Origin: Stratiolaelaps scimitus
Taxonomy: Eukaryota; Arthropoda; Arachnida; Mesostigmata; Laelapidae
Assembly (NCBI GenBank): GCA_019614645.1
Contig: JABWDB010000034.1
Span: 558,001-622,000 of the forward strand
Length of the DNA: 64,000 nucleotides
Reading direction: 5' to 3'
The number at the start of each line of letters is the position of its first letter. Positions within the stretch are counted from its first letter, which is position 1. Position numbers and translations under genes: made by a program. The notes beneath the pieces were generated by a model that was given only the letters and a program-made list of their open reading frames with translations, searched no databases and had not been told where the DNA came from. Of the stretch, positions 11,654 through 22,249 are shown piece by piece.

Positions 11654-12946
11654 ATGCCCGTTCTGTATGACAGCATACGGCCCAAAGCGGACAGCCCAGT
11701 TGACGGTAGAAATGACATAGCAATGCTATCTGGCCCAGCAATGATTTCGCGCAACTTTCGACGCTCGGACGACAACGTCCCCCCCACTCAAGTCGCTGCC
11801 AGAATCCCCGAAGCGTTGGCGTTAAGCGCCCCACAGCGTATATGCCGAAAATTAATCTGCCTGTATTGTATGACCTGCGGTGTCGATATCGACTCGGACA
11901 CGAGCATCAGAAAATTCATGTTGCAGTCGCACTCGCGGGCGCGGGCATTGCTTGTAATTCGACTGCTTATCGTTGTCAACTTCGGCTTGTTTGTGATCGG
12001 CAAGACAATGCACACCCATAATGATTTTCCGTCATTGCCGAGCACGAACGACATCTTCCAGCTGATGTACGTCGGAGCTAGCTATCTGACGTTCGCCGAA
12101 GCTGCCCGTACTCTCTGGACGAACCAGGAATCGCTGCAGGAGCTGATGCGAGTCGAACATTTTTGCTGTATGCCGATCTGGAAAGCGGGCGTTTGGGCGT
12201 GCTGCGTCATTTACTCTACGTATATCGACGTGTCGAACGTGGTCGCGTACCACGACAACAGGTTGTCGGTGACGGAGTCGAGCGGAGCCCCGATCGGGCC
12301 AACGCGAAAGATGTTCATTGATATCGCCAGCTTCTGTGGTACTTTCATGTGGCATCTTCAGTACGGCGCGTTTTTGTTCCTGTTGCTCATCCCCACGATG
12401 ATCCGACGCCACCTCGAAGAACTTCAGGGGTCACTTGATGCGCTATCAGTCACTGAAACTGTGAAGGCCAGGGAGAGCATTCGACGGCTCACGGCGTTGT
12501 TCAACCGTAGTTTTGGTCGGTTACTGCTGTTGATCTACACGAAGCACTTTGCAGTCGCCTATACTAGTCTAGTTATGGCGCTCAGTTCGTATGGACGAGG
12601 CTGGTACAAGCTACGGTTGCTTACGCCGATCATGCAACTGGCGCTGGTCTATGACATGGCATCGGTGGGGACGGAGATTATCGCCATCGGTCAATCGATG
12701 CAAGGGCTTGTTGTTGCTTCCCAGGGCGGAAAGCTTGACTACCAGGAACTTTGGAGGCTTACAAAACTCGTAGCCTACGACGAACTCCAGGATGCTTTAC
12801 TCATTTCGAACTGCTTCTCAAATGAGAAAAGTACCCTATCGGCGTATTTCGGCACCCTTGTTACATGCATTGCGGTCCTGCTACAGTTCGACTACAGGAT
12901 TATGGCTAAGTTTGATCAGGACAAACTGACTGTGAAAGTTCATTGA
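11654..12946 (+). CDS. Gustatory-receptor-like 7-TM protein
   Basis: Single open exon of 430 aa from the ATG at 11654; the frame is open further upstream, but that ATG gives a typical cytoplasmic N-terminus. Seven hydrophobic segments lie near residues 98-116, 133-150, 179-199, 226-249, 288-309, 322-346 and 397-413. The last contains TCIAVLLQF (404-412), a variant of the TYhhhhhQF signature of arthropod gustatory receptors, with Cys in place of Tyr. Length and topology fit the insect/chelicerate GR family (ligand-gated channels with an intracellular N-terminus); the ligand cannot be inferred. No frameshift or stop is seen, so the gene is probably functional. Splice-acceptor-like sequences upstream suggest a 5' UTR intron. 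Decayed LINEs begin immediately 3' of the stop. Confidence 0.8.
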   Translation: MPVLYDSIRPKADSPVDGRNDIAMLSGPAMISRNFRRSDDNVPPTQVAARIPEALALSAPQRICRKLICLYCMTCGVDIDSDTSIRKFMLQSHSRARALLVIRLLIVVNFGLFVIGKTMHTHNDFPSLPSTNDIFQLMYVGASYLTFAEAARTLWTNQESLQELMRVEHFCCMPIWKAGVWACCVIYSTYIDVSNVVAYHDNRLSVTESSGAPIGPTRKMFIDIASFCGTFMWHLQYGAFLFLLLIPTMIRRHLEELQGSLDALSVTETVKARESIRRLTALFNRSFGRLLLLIYTKHFAVAYTSLVMALSSYGRGWYKLRLLTPIMQLALVYDMASVGTEIIAIGQSMQGLVVASQGGKLDYQELWRLTKLVAYDELQDALLISNCFSNEKSTLSAYFGTLVTCIAVLLQFDYRIMAKFDQDKLTVKVH

Positions 12947-12958
12947 AGTGTACGGCGT

Positions 12959-14180
12959 TCATGAGCGGCGGAACAGGGGGGCCCTCACGACCGTATCATC
13001 AAGCATTATGTGACGCGGCTGGCGACCGGCGCTGTGCTTGCACGATAGGACGTGGTGGCCATTCGCCGCGACAGGGAGCCCACAACGGCCGCAGTTGTGG
13101 GCCTCAGCGACAGAGGCCCTAATTCGGAGGATCACCAGAACCGGAGAGACAGGTCGTCGGGGGCAGTGCCAAGGGAAGAGGAGGACAACGTAGCAAATGT
13201 CAGCCAAGCGGTGAACATAATGGATGCCGAGGCCACCGAGGTGAACCAGCAAGGTAGCCTGCCATACCGCTGCCGGAGGCAACTGTACATTGAGGAGAGT
13301 CATAAGGACGTCCAGCACCATATCGTCAGAGGTGCGGAGGGTCGAAGCTTCGGTGCTGGCCAGGCTAGTCCTGAGCAAGTGCTGCATGTGCGCCGCCGAG
13401 AAGAACGACCGCAGAAGGAAGAGCCCTTGGTAAGACCCAATAGATGCAGTCAGTCGTGCATCACCGAAGTCCTCCTGAGACAGCGGTCGAGGAGGGACCG
13501 GGTGGCCGCGTCCGTAAGAGGGGCGTCGACGAGCTCAATAACGGCCACGGAGCGAGGCGACACCTGGGGACAAGCACTAGAGGTTGGGATGAGAATTAAA
13601 GAACGTCGCAACTCGCGGGGTTGAGGGCAAGGCCGGTGGGCCTTTCTTAGCCGAGTACTTGCTGGACCTGGAAGCGAGCCTGGAGGGACACAACGAGAGG
13701 CCGAATGGCTAGACGGAAGACCGGCACCCCCCGATGAACCCTGCACTCGAAGCTGAGGTCGGCGTAGTGCATGATTAGGTGGAAAGATCGGTAGGCCAGG
13801 TCAACCAGATTCTTCCCTTTGGGAGCGTCGTTGGCAACCTTCCGCAGAACGAGTTCTCGGCGGCCCGTGTTGAAGGTGTCGCGAAAGTCGAGCTTGACCA
13901 AGGTCGCGATCGGACGTGGGTGAAGGCGCGCGCCGCATGCGTCGCGACCTCTGTCCCAGACGGCTGGCCGCACCTCAACTGGGTTGCTGGGGTAATTTGT
14001 ACTGAGAGCGCCAACGGTCTCGAAAGAGTCTGTAGAGGGGTCGATAAAGCACAGAACGCGTGCAGCGCCGATAGCACCCCCGGAGAGGTCCTGAGACGCG
14101 ATGCGCTCAGGAGGTTGAGGACCAGCGTGGCTGAAGCACCGAACGTGATGCTTAGCGTCCTTCGTTCGACACTCCGTCAA
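12959..14180 (-). mobile_element. Decayed non-LTR retrotransposon, RT and C-terminal part
   Basis: Minus-strand frames together resemble a LINE-type reverse transcriptase. KLDFRDTFNTGRRELVL (about 13850-13900) corresponds to RT motif A, and a degenerate RGVPVFRLAIRPL follows. GSYQGLFLLRSFFSAAHMQH matches the post-RT segment, then GGLGIHYVHRLADICY, a CGRCGLP...HHVLSCKH zinc-finger-like end and RQPRHI. Several frameshifts separate the pieces, so it is a relic. It begins about 13 bp after the gustatory receptor stop, in opposite orientation. Confidence 0.75.
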
Positions 14181-14279
14181 CAGAGTAGCATCTGCAGCGA
14201 ACGAGCATCTAGCATCTGCTGCAATTCACAACCGTTTTTCGATAACAGAACCATGTCATTCGTATATAACAGGACACTG

Positions 14280-15000
14280 AGTCTTATCTTTAAACTGTCG
14301 TCTTGATTTCTTCTCAGCAAGCGGACACACTTTCCTTAAACTTTTCTTTAGCTTGAACTTTTTGTATACTTTTCATTCCTCTTTAGCAAAATGTCGCTTC
14401 TGGCACACATTTCCTTTAAACACTTGAGCCACGCCTCATCTAAACCATACCCTGCCATGACTTCCATCTCTGCCTACCTTATCTGTGTGAGGGTTTTCGC
14501 ATATCCACGAATCATGCTATCCGTCATTTATCCCTCTTTCCTAGCCCGTTCATCGCCTCCATCAAAACAAGGAGGCTATATACCCTATTCTGCTTTCCGT
14601 GCGGGAACCCGTTTTGCCACGTATCTATGATCCCTTTTCTCTTTACCTCCTTTGGCAGCCTCCCCCGAATCACCGCTGCAAAAACTCTATACACTACATC
14701 AAGTATAGGTGTGGGCTCTCTATTTTTCAGTTGCGGGTTATGTGGCCCTCTTTTTGATAGCTCTGCGTTCTAGCCAATCTTCCGGGTCACCCCCTCTATG
14801 ATTTTATTAAATGTCCACCCCAGCTCATTTCTCTTCGCTAGCTCTTCGCTCTCTCATTCGACGTGTCCCTCTAATTCAAAAATTTCTAGAAGCAGTTCAT
14901 CCAGTTCCTCCCTCAGCTACTATTCCTCTTTTCCATTCTCTTCTTCTCCATTTCCATCTTTCCTTTGGATGTATTCCGTCAAAGTTGTTGTATCCTTATG
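14280..15000 (-). mobile_element. Second decayed LINE reverse transcriptase
   Basis: The reverse strand reads LDVVYRVFAAVIRGRLPKEV (about 14650-14710), then in shifted frames FVDMRKP, WLKCLKEMCARSDILL and KFKLKKSLRKVCPLA. This is the order of the fingers and palm of a LINE RT. Stops and frameshifts interrupt it throughout. Its plus strand is unusually C/T-rich compared with the flanks. The family differs from the element at 12959-14180. Confidence 0.55.
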
Positions 15001-15990
15001 AGTCCTATTCTAAACGAAATCCATTTTAGTTCCTGTAGTTTGTTTTTCGTAATCGCCTTTTCCACGATTGTGAATTCGTTTTTTTTTCGCCTCAATATTT
15101 TATCAAGAATTTTCACCCCGCAGATCTGCGACACTAGTTATCTAGTCCATTCTTATGGAGAATAAAGGCGCGACATATTATATCCTATTATTATTGTTTT
15201 TATTATTATTATTATACTGTCATACTATCATATTCGTATGACCCACGCACACAGCTGGTACAGCAGTCTGGCTTGGATTAATCACGGTGTGCGTATGGGT
15301 ATCGACGCAATGAAGTGTTCTTGCTTGGGAGCACAAGTGTAGGATCTCAGATTGAAGGTATACTCTCATTGAGAGTACTTATCGACGATGGCTGCACGAT
15401 CGATTAAGATCCATTTTTTTCCTGCGAGAAAAAACAAACAATTTTTTGTTACTTGTTATTTTTTGTCAGAATTGAAACACAGGTTGCGCGTGGCCGGCAG
15501 GGTCGTATCTGACCAATAGCCAAAGGTATACGAATATATAATATTGAACTATAAAAGTGAGTGACAATTGTTCCCGCTAATAATAATAAGATAATATACA
15601 ATTTTCGATCAACAATAACAAGCGGCGAATTGGCGTTGGCATGGTCTCGTGGATGGCATATGTGTGAACATATGCCAACAAAAAAACTGAGTTGTTTCTT
15701 TGCTCATTTTAATTAACATCGTTGGTTGGCCATTAACGAAGTCCACATTCTGACAGGTATGAATATCAGGCATGACCACAATGGCCTGCGGAACATGGAA
15801 GTCATTTTTGTCGAGAGATCAAGAAAAGTCGCCAATAGGAGAAAGATAACGAGTTGGACAATTTTAATTAATTCGATGCTTTATTAGATCGATGAAGATT
15901 CGACGACGTTTGCTAGCTGTTTCGTGTAGCCAGAAGAAAAGTGAACGATACTTCGCCTAATTACCAAAGAACATATACATATAATGGAGT

Positions 15991-16018
15991 CTTATATATA
16001 TATATATATATATATATC
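15991..16018. repeat. (TA)n microsatellite
   Basis: Uninterrupted alternating TA of nearly 30 bp. Confidence 0.85.
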
Positions 16019-16230
16019 GATGTGCCATCGATAATTGTGGTATCATCGATGTGCCATTCCAATCGCACATAAAATTGTCATAATATTGTACTACATATAT
16101 TTATATTCGCTTTATTTACTTATCTATATAATAACGCATCTAAGAACGGGTCATCATGCAGCACTGGAATAATCGAACTCAATGCCGTCTTTGACCTTCA
16201 CCGCCGAGAACAAGTTATTTTTATTAAATA

Positions 16231-16300
16231 AGGTAAAGTTCTATTGGTTTATTGAAGGAACTGCAATTGTTGCCATGTTTGAGTTCTCTCATACGGCATT
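16231..16300 (-). repeat. SINE-B copy 3
   Basis: On plus it reads AGGTAAAGTTCTATTGGTTT then ATTGAAGGAACTGCAATTGT and GAGTTCTCTCATACGGC. This is the reverse complement of the SINE-B body with its ACCTT tail. The 5' half is missing or unrecognisable. Confidence 0.6.
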
Positions 16301-17170
16301 CACTGTCACCGTTTGTTTCATGGCCTGCTGTTTGGCCATTCTACTATAATATGTACTATAGTAAATCGTTCTTCTGTCTAGCAGCCGGACCGTCGAAAAC
16401 TCCCTGCATAGGGGCAGTAGTTGTTTTTTTTTGTGAAGGAAGCACAAATCGTTGGCACTGATGCTCTCGATTGCTCCATTCCTAAATAGCGGACCAGTGA
16501 TACGCTGTCAATATGGAATAATCACCCATTTCTTGCTCCTAACGAAGAGTCAACCGTTTCAGCTGCATTGACCGTAAGACCTTCGAAGAACTTACCAGGG
16601 TATCAATGACAACAGTCTCTGAATCATGTCACCTCTGAGTTGGCGAAGCTTTACGTAATCACCGTGGACAGAATGCTTATGCGCTTTACGTATCACTGTA
16701 AACATCATGAAACGATACTGAAACTCTGTGGTTACATTTCATAAATAAGCTTGAAACAAACACAAAAAAAAAGAGATTCCGCTTACACAACTTACCATAG
16801 GTCACTGCCGTGATCACCCTTACATCACTCTCATCGTCACCTCATTCGAACTGCTTACATAGATGCCTAAAGTCCTACAATGGTGAGAAGAGCACAACAA
16901 AACTCAAGTCAATGGTACGTTCCCTTTTGATATGAGCTGTGCATATAAGCTTGGATTATACCGAGGCGAGCGACATGTGACGCGCTCTAGACGTTGCGAA
17001 GATTTACATATCGAGAAACACTTCATTCAAAGGTTTGTGTATATTACATATTATACAATTATTCACATTATTTCCTGAAGAGTTGATCTGCCGACACTAT
17101 TTGATGTCTGAAGTGCACAGTCGCACTTTTATAGCGTTCCGAGGTGCATGAGGTTATGTTATGCGTCCTT

Positions 17171-17210
17171 CACAAACACGCTTAAACTTATCTGTTTAAG
17201 CGTGTTTGTG
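17171..17210. other. Perfect 17-bp inverted repeat (hairpin)
   Basis: CACAAACACGCTTAAAC at 17171-17187 pairs exactly with GTTTAAGCGTGTTTGTG at 17194-17210 across a 6-nt loop TTATCT. It lies between the end of CUB gene 2 and unique DNA. Confidence 0.95.
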
Positions 17211-17254
17211 TTTGTAACTGTCGTTTCGATTTTGGGCAATTTCCTTTGAATTGC

Positions 17255-17320
17255 AAAAGGTTTATTGGTTTATTGAAGGAACCGTTGTAATGCTTGAGTT
17301 CTCTTATATGTCTGTTCGAA
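17255..17320 (-). repeat. SINE-B copy 4, supplies AATAAA signals to CUB gene 2
   Basis: Minus-strand copy of the SINE-B body (CATATAAGAGAACTCAAGCA ... CCTTCAATAAACCAATAAACC). It carries two AATAAA hexamers on the minus strand (17274-17269 and 17266-17261). They lie about 100 nt beyond the proposed stop of CUB gene 2 and could serve as its polyadenylation signal. Confidence 0.6.
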
Positions 17321-17371
17321 TTAGTCTAAAACCTGTCCTGTGTAAGGTGCGAGCGGTATTTCGCAGTCGAA

Positions 17372-19516
17372 TTACGAATTGTTGCCAACTGTAAGTCACC
17401 GCATAGAAATAGTCCTCGACGGATATATCGTCGTTACTTTCAACTTACTGCGGGACATAGCGGGAACAATGGTCATTATTCTCTAAAAAATAATATCACT
17501 TTCGAGCGGCGGGTAAACGAACGCCGAAGCTGCTGAACTACCACTTTCCTACGATAAAGCTGCTGAATGAAAAACGAAACTCTATGGGAAAGATTTGAAA
17601 AATTAGAAACATATTTCCGACATTTTCTCAACGACCATACCTGGAACGCAGTAAGCACAAGAGTGAACCCGCTGTCGGGTTGTCTTAGAGTGTCGGTCGA
17701 GTACTTGAGTGTAACGTAGTTACTCTGTGTGAGGATCGTCCCGACCGATGTTCGGTTGTGCTGACACGAGACATCCATCTGAACATGCGGGATATGTCGA
17801 CGGAAGGGAGAATATAGACAGCATATGATAGAAGCACAGGTTACAGCCCAGTTCATTATATAAAACAACATACCACCCGTTCTGGCTAATAAAATCGAGC
17901 GATCGATTGAATTAAACTGAGCGAGGCTCCCTCTCTCTTTGTTTTCTCGTTCGACAGCGACTCAGATGGCGTATATTATTTCTATACAATTAAATTGTTT
18001 TAATGCTCAATTCCTATGACGGGCAATGCCTCAGGTGGCCTTCATGCCCAGCGTCGAGTTCCAGTAAATGCCCGCCGTATGTCGATGGGTCTCAGGATCA
18101 GTGACATGAAATTGTGTGTTTGCTACCTTGCTTTTGCCAATGGCATGGGCGCCGTCAAAGATGACGAGATGGTCATTGCAGCCCAGAGAGAGCTTCTCGA
18201 AACGCAGCATCAGATACTGCATCTCAGAAAACGTCTGAAAGGTGATGACGCAGTATTGGTCCGTCTCGTTGCGAGCCATGAGGACAGCATCTTCAATCAG
18301 CCGGTGCGGGAACGGATCGCTCGCACTACACAGCGTTGTGGTGTTAACTGTAAGACAATATTGTCATTGCGCAAGAGTTCCGGAATCAGAACTTCGTTTT
18401 AATTTGGCCCAAGTCTCCTTCAAAGGTTATGAAACTCAATGGTGGACGTCCACAGAACACGTCGGCGATAACGAAAGATTCGTGTGATCTTCAGTCAGGC
18501 AAATTGGTATGCCTCGCTATTGTGGTAATTGGATGTGCTATATGCGTCCCCTGGATGGTCTAGTGGTGAGCGTCTTGGACTGCTAGACCGGAGGGACGTG
18601 TGTGTTGGGTTCACATCCTGTCAGACGCTTTGGAGAATCTTTGGAGTTCTTTATCATCTTTCTTTATCTGAAGATTCTTGCCAGGTACGAGTAAGGAAGA
18701 GAATAAGCAAAGGTGGCCCCGACAGGTCCTCATAGTAATACCTAAAAGGTTAAGAGCTGAGGCCTGTCAGATAAGGGGAACAGCTGAGGGTCAGCTGGAA
18801 AAAACAAAAAAGATGTGCTACATGCAATGACAAGTGATAATCCAACGTTGGGAAACAGAGCACTCTTCCTCCTGAGCTCGTCATTCCTGTTAATAATTTC
18901 GTATTGTGAAATTGCACACTAAGTTGCCTATGTGAACTGTAGACTCACCGGTGCTTACTGAGCGCACCGTAAGGACAAACTGCTCTTGCGACGAGTATAT
19001 TATACTTTCTTCTTTGTTTCTTTGTTAATAAACGGTAAGCAACTTTTTATCGGACCAGTCCGTGATAATGCATAGCCTGGCGACGATAAGCCCTCAGCTT
19101 ATATTACAATATATTCATTAAGTCGTAAAACACTTGGTCAGCTCTCAGCTTAATATTTGGGAGATCTACACATACTATGAGCTTTTAAGAGGCCAAAAGT
19201 ACGGAGGTCATACCCCCTGTGATACTCACCCACTCAAGGCATAAGTGATATTGATTGTATTTTAGCATGAACTTCGTTCAACGAAACAGCGCACCCATCT
19301 AAGACCTGCAGAAGTATCAGTTGGGCCGTATCGCTTTGCTATGATTGTAAAACATAGGTACACACATCCTACTAATCTTCTCATATATTTCCGCAACAAA
19401 TAATAATAATAATCATACGTACGATGAACGGTTCCATTGGCGATTCCATTCCGTTGCATCACCACCATCAAAACACCTATCAAACATAACGCGGCATTCT
19501 GTACTTTCCCAAACAT
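17372..19516 (-). CDS. Secreted CUB-domain protein, paralogue 2 of the CUB-LDLa gene
   Basis: Exons 19516-19423 (signal peptide, ends phase 1 at GTACGT), 18347-18127 and 17778-17641 are well supported. Phases are identical to paralogue 1 and each proposed donor begins with GT. Residues 1-26 form the signal peptide (AALCLIGVLMVVM). The CUB domain has four Cys, with LSLGCNDHLVIFDG in exon 2 and VSCQHN ... DSGFTLVLTAF in exon 3. Two more small exons are tentative: 17482-17449 (34 nt, phase 0 in, phase 1 out) and 17388-17372 (stop), giving 167 aa. The 34-nt exon occupies the place of the LDLa exon of paralogue 1, and its donor context (GTAAGTTGAA) is alike, but the LDLa module is absent. Alternatively the frame reads through the exon 3 donor to a stop at 17476. 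Confidence 0.75.
18532..18825 (+). repeat. SINE-A, full-length tRNA-derived element with TSD
   Basis: The 266-bp element at 18546-18811 has a tRNA-like head: A box TGGTCTAGTGG (18556-18566) and B box GGTTCACATCC (18608-18618). An unrelated body and an A-rich tail follow. It is flanked by GATGTGCTATATGC (18532-18545) and GATGTGCTACATGC (18812-18825), a 14-bp duplication with one mismatch, so insertion is recent. It sits in intron 1 of CUB gene 2, antisense. The truncated copy in the helicase intron belongs to the same family. Mobilisation would depend on a LINE partner. Confidence 0.92.
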
Positions 19517-20215
19517 GAGTATGGTCTGTTACAAGCGCGTTTAGGAGCACACACTTTGTCCACACCGAATTTTCCAAGCACGTATAGGCTAGCAGCACAC
19601 GTTTGCAAGGGTGTATTGGTCCGAAGAACAGTACATAGACAATGCGAGCTGTTCTCGCAAGGATTTAAGGTCGATTCCACTGTACTTAAAGATAGTTCTA
19701 TTTCCTCGTGGAGAAAACAGTGGTCGCTCACGGTTGCTTAACCACAACAAGAGTCGGCTCGAGTAAAGCACCACCGTTGTGGTTGTAGTGTCGTGAGTAC
19801 CAAGATGTCGATTGAACCGACAGAGTTCGACGTTCATCGGTGATTGTGTTAACAAGCCGAGTTGCGGCAGAGGCCGGGAGGTACAAAGGAAGATTTCCTT
19901 CCCGTACGTTGGACAGGAAAAGCGAGCAGACAACGGGGCTACGAGGTCCCTTACATACAACGACTAGTGGTTGATTGACAACCTCTATTTTATTAGTAAT
20001 ATTAGATTAATGATTATTATTATTAGCTATCAACTCGTCCCACGATCCTGACTCATTATTGCTGCCTGGACGTTTCAGTTCTCGGAGGGCCAAATCGAAA
20101 TGAAAGCCTGATGTGCGCACCCAGATCTACGGTAGATTATTGATGTTAATTCCCTAAAATTAGCTTGATTGGCCGCCGAAAGTCATGTGAGTACATACAA
20201 GCTCATATACACAGT
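19517..20215. other. Intergenic, upstream of CUB gene 2
   Basis: Should contain the minus-strand promoter of CUB gene 2. Frames on both strands (19556-19960) overlap and show no domain. I see nothing else. Confidence 0.4.
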
Positions 20216-20219
20216 ACTG

Positions 20220-20960
20220 CAAAATGTGAAAAACAATTCGGCTGCTTTTTCCGGAATAATGAGTATAAATAAATGCAACCGTTTCAATGAATGCACAAGT
20301 GAACGGCAAATTTGGTTAAATGAGGTGTAATGATTGCTTTAACTAAGGATGGCGGTGTCTTCTGTACTGCAGAGATTCAAACAATTATCAGCTTCGGTTC
20401 CGATACACTGATGTGACGTTCGGTTCTGACCAGGTTCTCTAAAATATAAATCACGTAATTTGTCACACTGTAGAGTTATAACCAATAGTAAGTGGAAATA
20501 AGGTTCACAGTTGTTTAAAATCGTTTCCAACCTTGATGTCTCGTTCGTTTGCCTTTAGATCAAAATAGGCAGACATTCTGTACTTTAAGCAAGCTAAATA
20601 TGCAAAATACGATTCAATGCCACGCCGGTTTCTGAATATTCATTGAAATCTACGTCTAATCGCTCGAATACTGCAGGACCTGGCTCTCATACGAATCTAG
20701 AATGGGATCGTCCGCATCGATCCCTGTTGTTGCTGTCCTACCAATACGCATAGAGAGACTTGCCTTGAAACTCGAGGAAGGTACCGCGTATCTTGAGAGG
20801 CTTTGCTGGGCCTGCACATTTATTCGCGCATGTGTGACGACGTTGGAGGCAGATTCGCTTTTTTTCAAGCAGTTGCAATGATAGAGGTGGCAGTCCACCA
20901 CTCATACCTAGCTAACATGAGTGATTAATTTTAGGAAGTACACCTACTTTACGTGATACG
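20220..20960 (+). repeat. Repeat block R, unit 1 copy
   Basis: About 740 bp found in every array unit (landmarks: GGATGGCGGTGTCTTCTGTA, CCACGCCGGTTTCTGAATAT, CTGCAGGACCTGGCTCTCAT). Copies also lie at 24740-25090, 25100-25780, 30490-30845, 30840-31540 and 52010-52610; diverged relatives are at about 45200-45570 and 60570-61020. Short frames on either strand (a 60-80 aa frame starting MGSSA on plus) are not conserved between copies, so I call it non-coding. Confidence 0.75.
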
Positions 20961-21030
20961 GACAAAAGCTCACGTGTCGTCTGCCTGACAATTCCTCAAC
21001 AGAACATATTATTTCAGTATCCTGAATGCC

Positions 21031-21440
21031 TTAACGGTAAGCGTTGTAATTGTTTGGCTTCTCCGTAATGATTGTAAGGAGTGTTATAACAGACAAAGTG
21101 TTCTCTGTCATAATATTATATGTACAAGTGGGGTTGGTTATGGTAGTGGTGTCATCAGCGTACGCAATCGTCTTGCAATAACTCCCTGCTGAGATCTTTA
21201 ATAGGACGAAGTTGGTAAGAATTAAGAGCATGAACGGACCAAGAATAGACCCTTGAAGAGTTGCAATGTCAACCATCCGCCAATCAGATTCGAAGCCATC
21301 CACTTTTACAGCCTGTCTTCTCGCGGGGAGGTACGAACCAAACCAGTTTACCACCTCCGCCCGGCAACCTAGGCGTTCCAGCGCGTGCAAGAAAAAAGAG
21401 CGACGTAGGCACTCTTTTGTTTTAGGCAATATTGCCTAAT
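21031..21440 (-). mobile_element. LINE reverse transcriptase fragment, unit 1
   Basis: The minus strand encodes a Jockey-like RT segment: VNWFGSYLPARRQAVKVDG, LQGSILGPFMLLIL and the catalytic box YADDTT. It is shorter than the copies in units 2 and 3. After YADD it is joined to the GGGTTGGTTAT flank by a deletion of about 1.4 kb relative to unit 2. Confidence 0.8.
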
Positions 21441-21449
21441 CCTCACAGA

Positions 21450-22249
21450 ACCATCATGTGTTATAAAAAAACATTAGACTTGTTTAAAAAAAACCATTGC
21501 AATTGTAATAAACTCAATTGCTCTATATAATTCGATGCAACCCATGTATTCAGTGTTATCGAGCCTGGTGGCGTGGTGGTGCGTTCGTGTGCGCCTTGCA
21601 ATCGGAGGAGAGACACGTAGGTGCTCAGCTTCTGTCCTCGCCGTTGCACATTTGCATTTAAATGGGTTGTCCGTCTTATGAAGCCTTATGCCGAAGGCAG
21701 TCGTACCGTGAACGTTAAATGTTGGCTGTGAGTTAGGCCGGACAATTTATGTATTCAGTGTTGAATTCTCTATTTTAAACACCTCAGAACTCTACACGTT
21801 TGAGCTGTTTGCTGCACAAACTCACTGGTTAACTCGAGGTCTATTGCAGATGGGCATATGTCTAGTTCACAGAGAACGGGGATCTCTTTGAATACGGTGT
21901 CTTACGAAGCCTTGAAGTTGTTGTCATGCGGTTCAGAATATATTCCCAACTACATGTTGCACTGGATAACACTGTTCAATAAACTCAGTCCTATGGGAAA
22001 TCAGTTCGATATATTTCAAGGCTATGTTGAGTACAATCTTCTGCTTTTTTCATCTGTACTCAAAAGCTAAACTAATTATTTGGAAACAGTTACTTTTGCT
22101 TCTGCCAATGATTTAGTTACGACAATATTATAACTAATTATATAAGCTTTTATTTTCAGGTGCTCTCAAGTTTAAAATAATTATTGTTTTCTATTCAAGG
22201 TGTAAACAAAGCGTTCCCGCAACATCAATTGCTATCGGTCTTAGTCAGG
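21450..22249 (+). promoter_or_regulatory. Conserved 5' flank of IR unit 1
   Basis: About 800 bp shared with units 2, 3, 5 and 6 (landmarks ACTCTACACGTTTGAGCTGTT, GAATATATTCCCAACTACAT). Short frames here (such as 21858-22070) carry stops in sister units, so this is likely promoter and 5' UTR. Acceptor-like TTTATTTTCAG (about 22159) and TTTTCTATTCAAG (about 22199) just before the ATG suggest a spliced leader exon in the 5' UTR. No TATA box assigned. Confidence 0.4.

Larger units (their letters stand above)
15001..17370. other. Gene-free stretch with repeats
   Basis: No coding exon recognised. It contains an (AT)n microsatellite (about 15991-16018), two minus-strand SINE-B copies, a 10-bp stem hairpin (TGGCATATGT, 15654-15677) and a perfect 17-bp stem hairpin at 17171-17210. 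Confidence 0.5.

Noticed and set aside
14391..15165. Serine/phenylalanine-rich plus frames
   Set aside because: Composition comes from a C/T-rich strand; the opposite strand shows RT motifs.
18016..18402. 128-codon plus frame
   Set aside because: Antisense to the CUB exon of gene 2, which has splice sites and domain support.
21858..22070. 70-codon plus frame upstream of IR unit 1
   Set aside because: In unit 3 the homologous frame has an early stop and in units 5 and 6 it is shifted; more likely 5' flank or UTR.
22184..22249. N-terminal extension of the IR (22 residues) starting at TTG
   Set aside because: No ATG in the extension and unit 6 has a stop just before it; the first ATG is followed by a good signal peptide.
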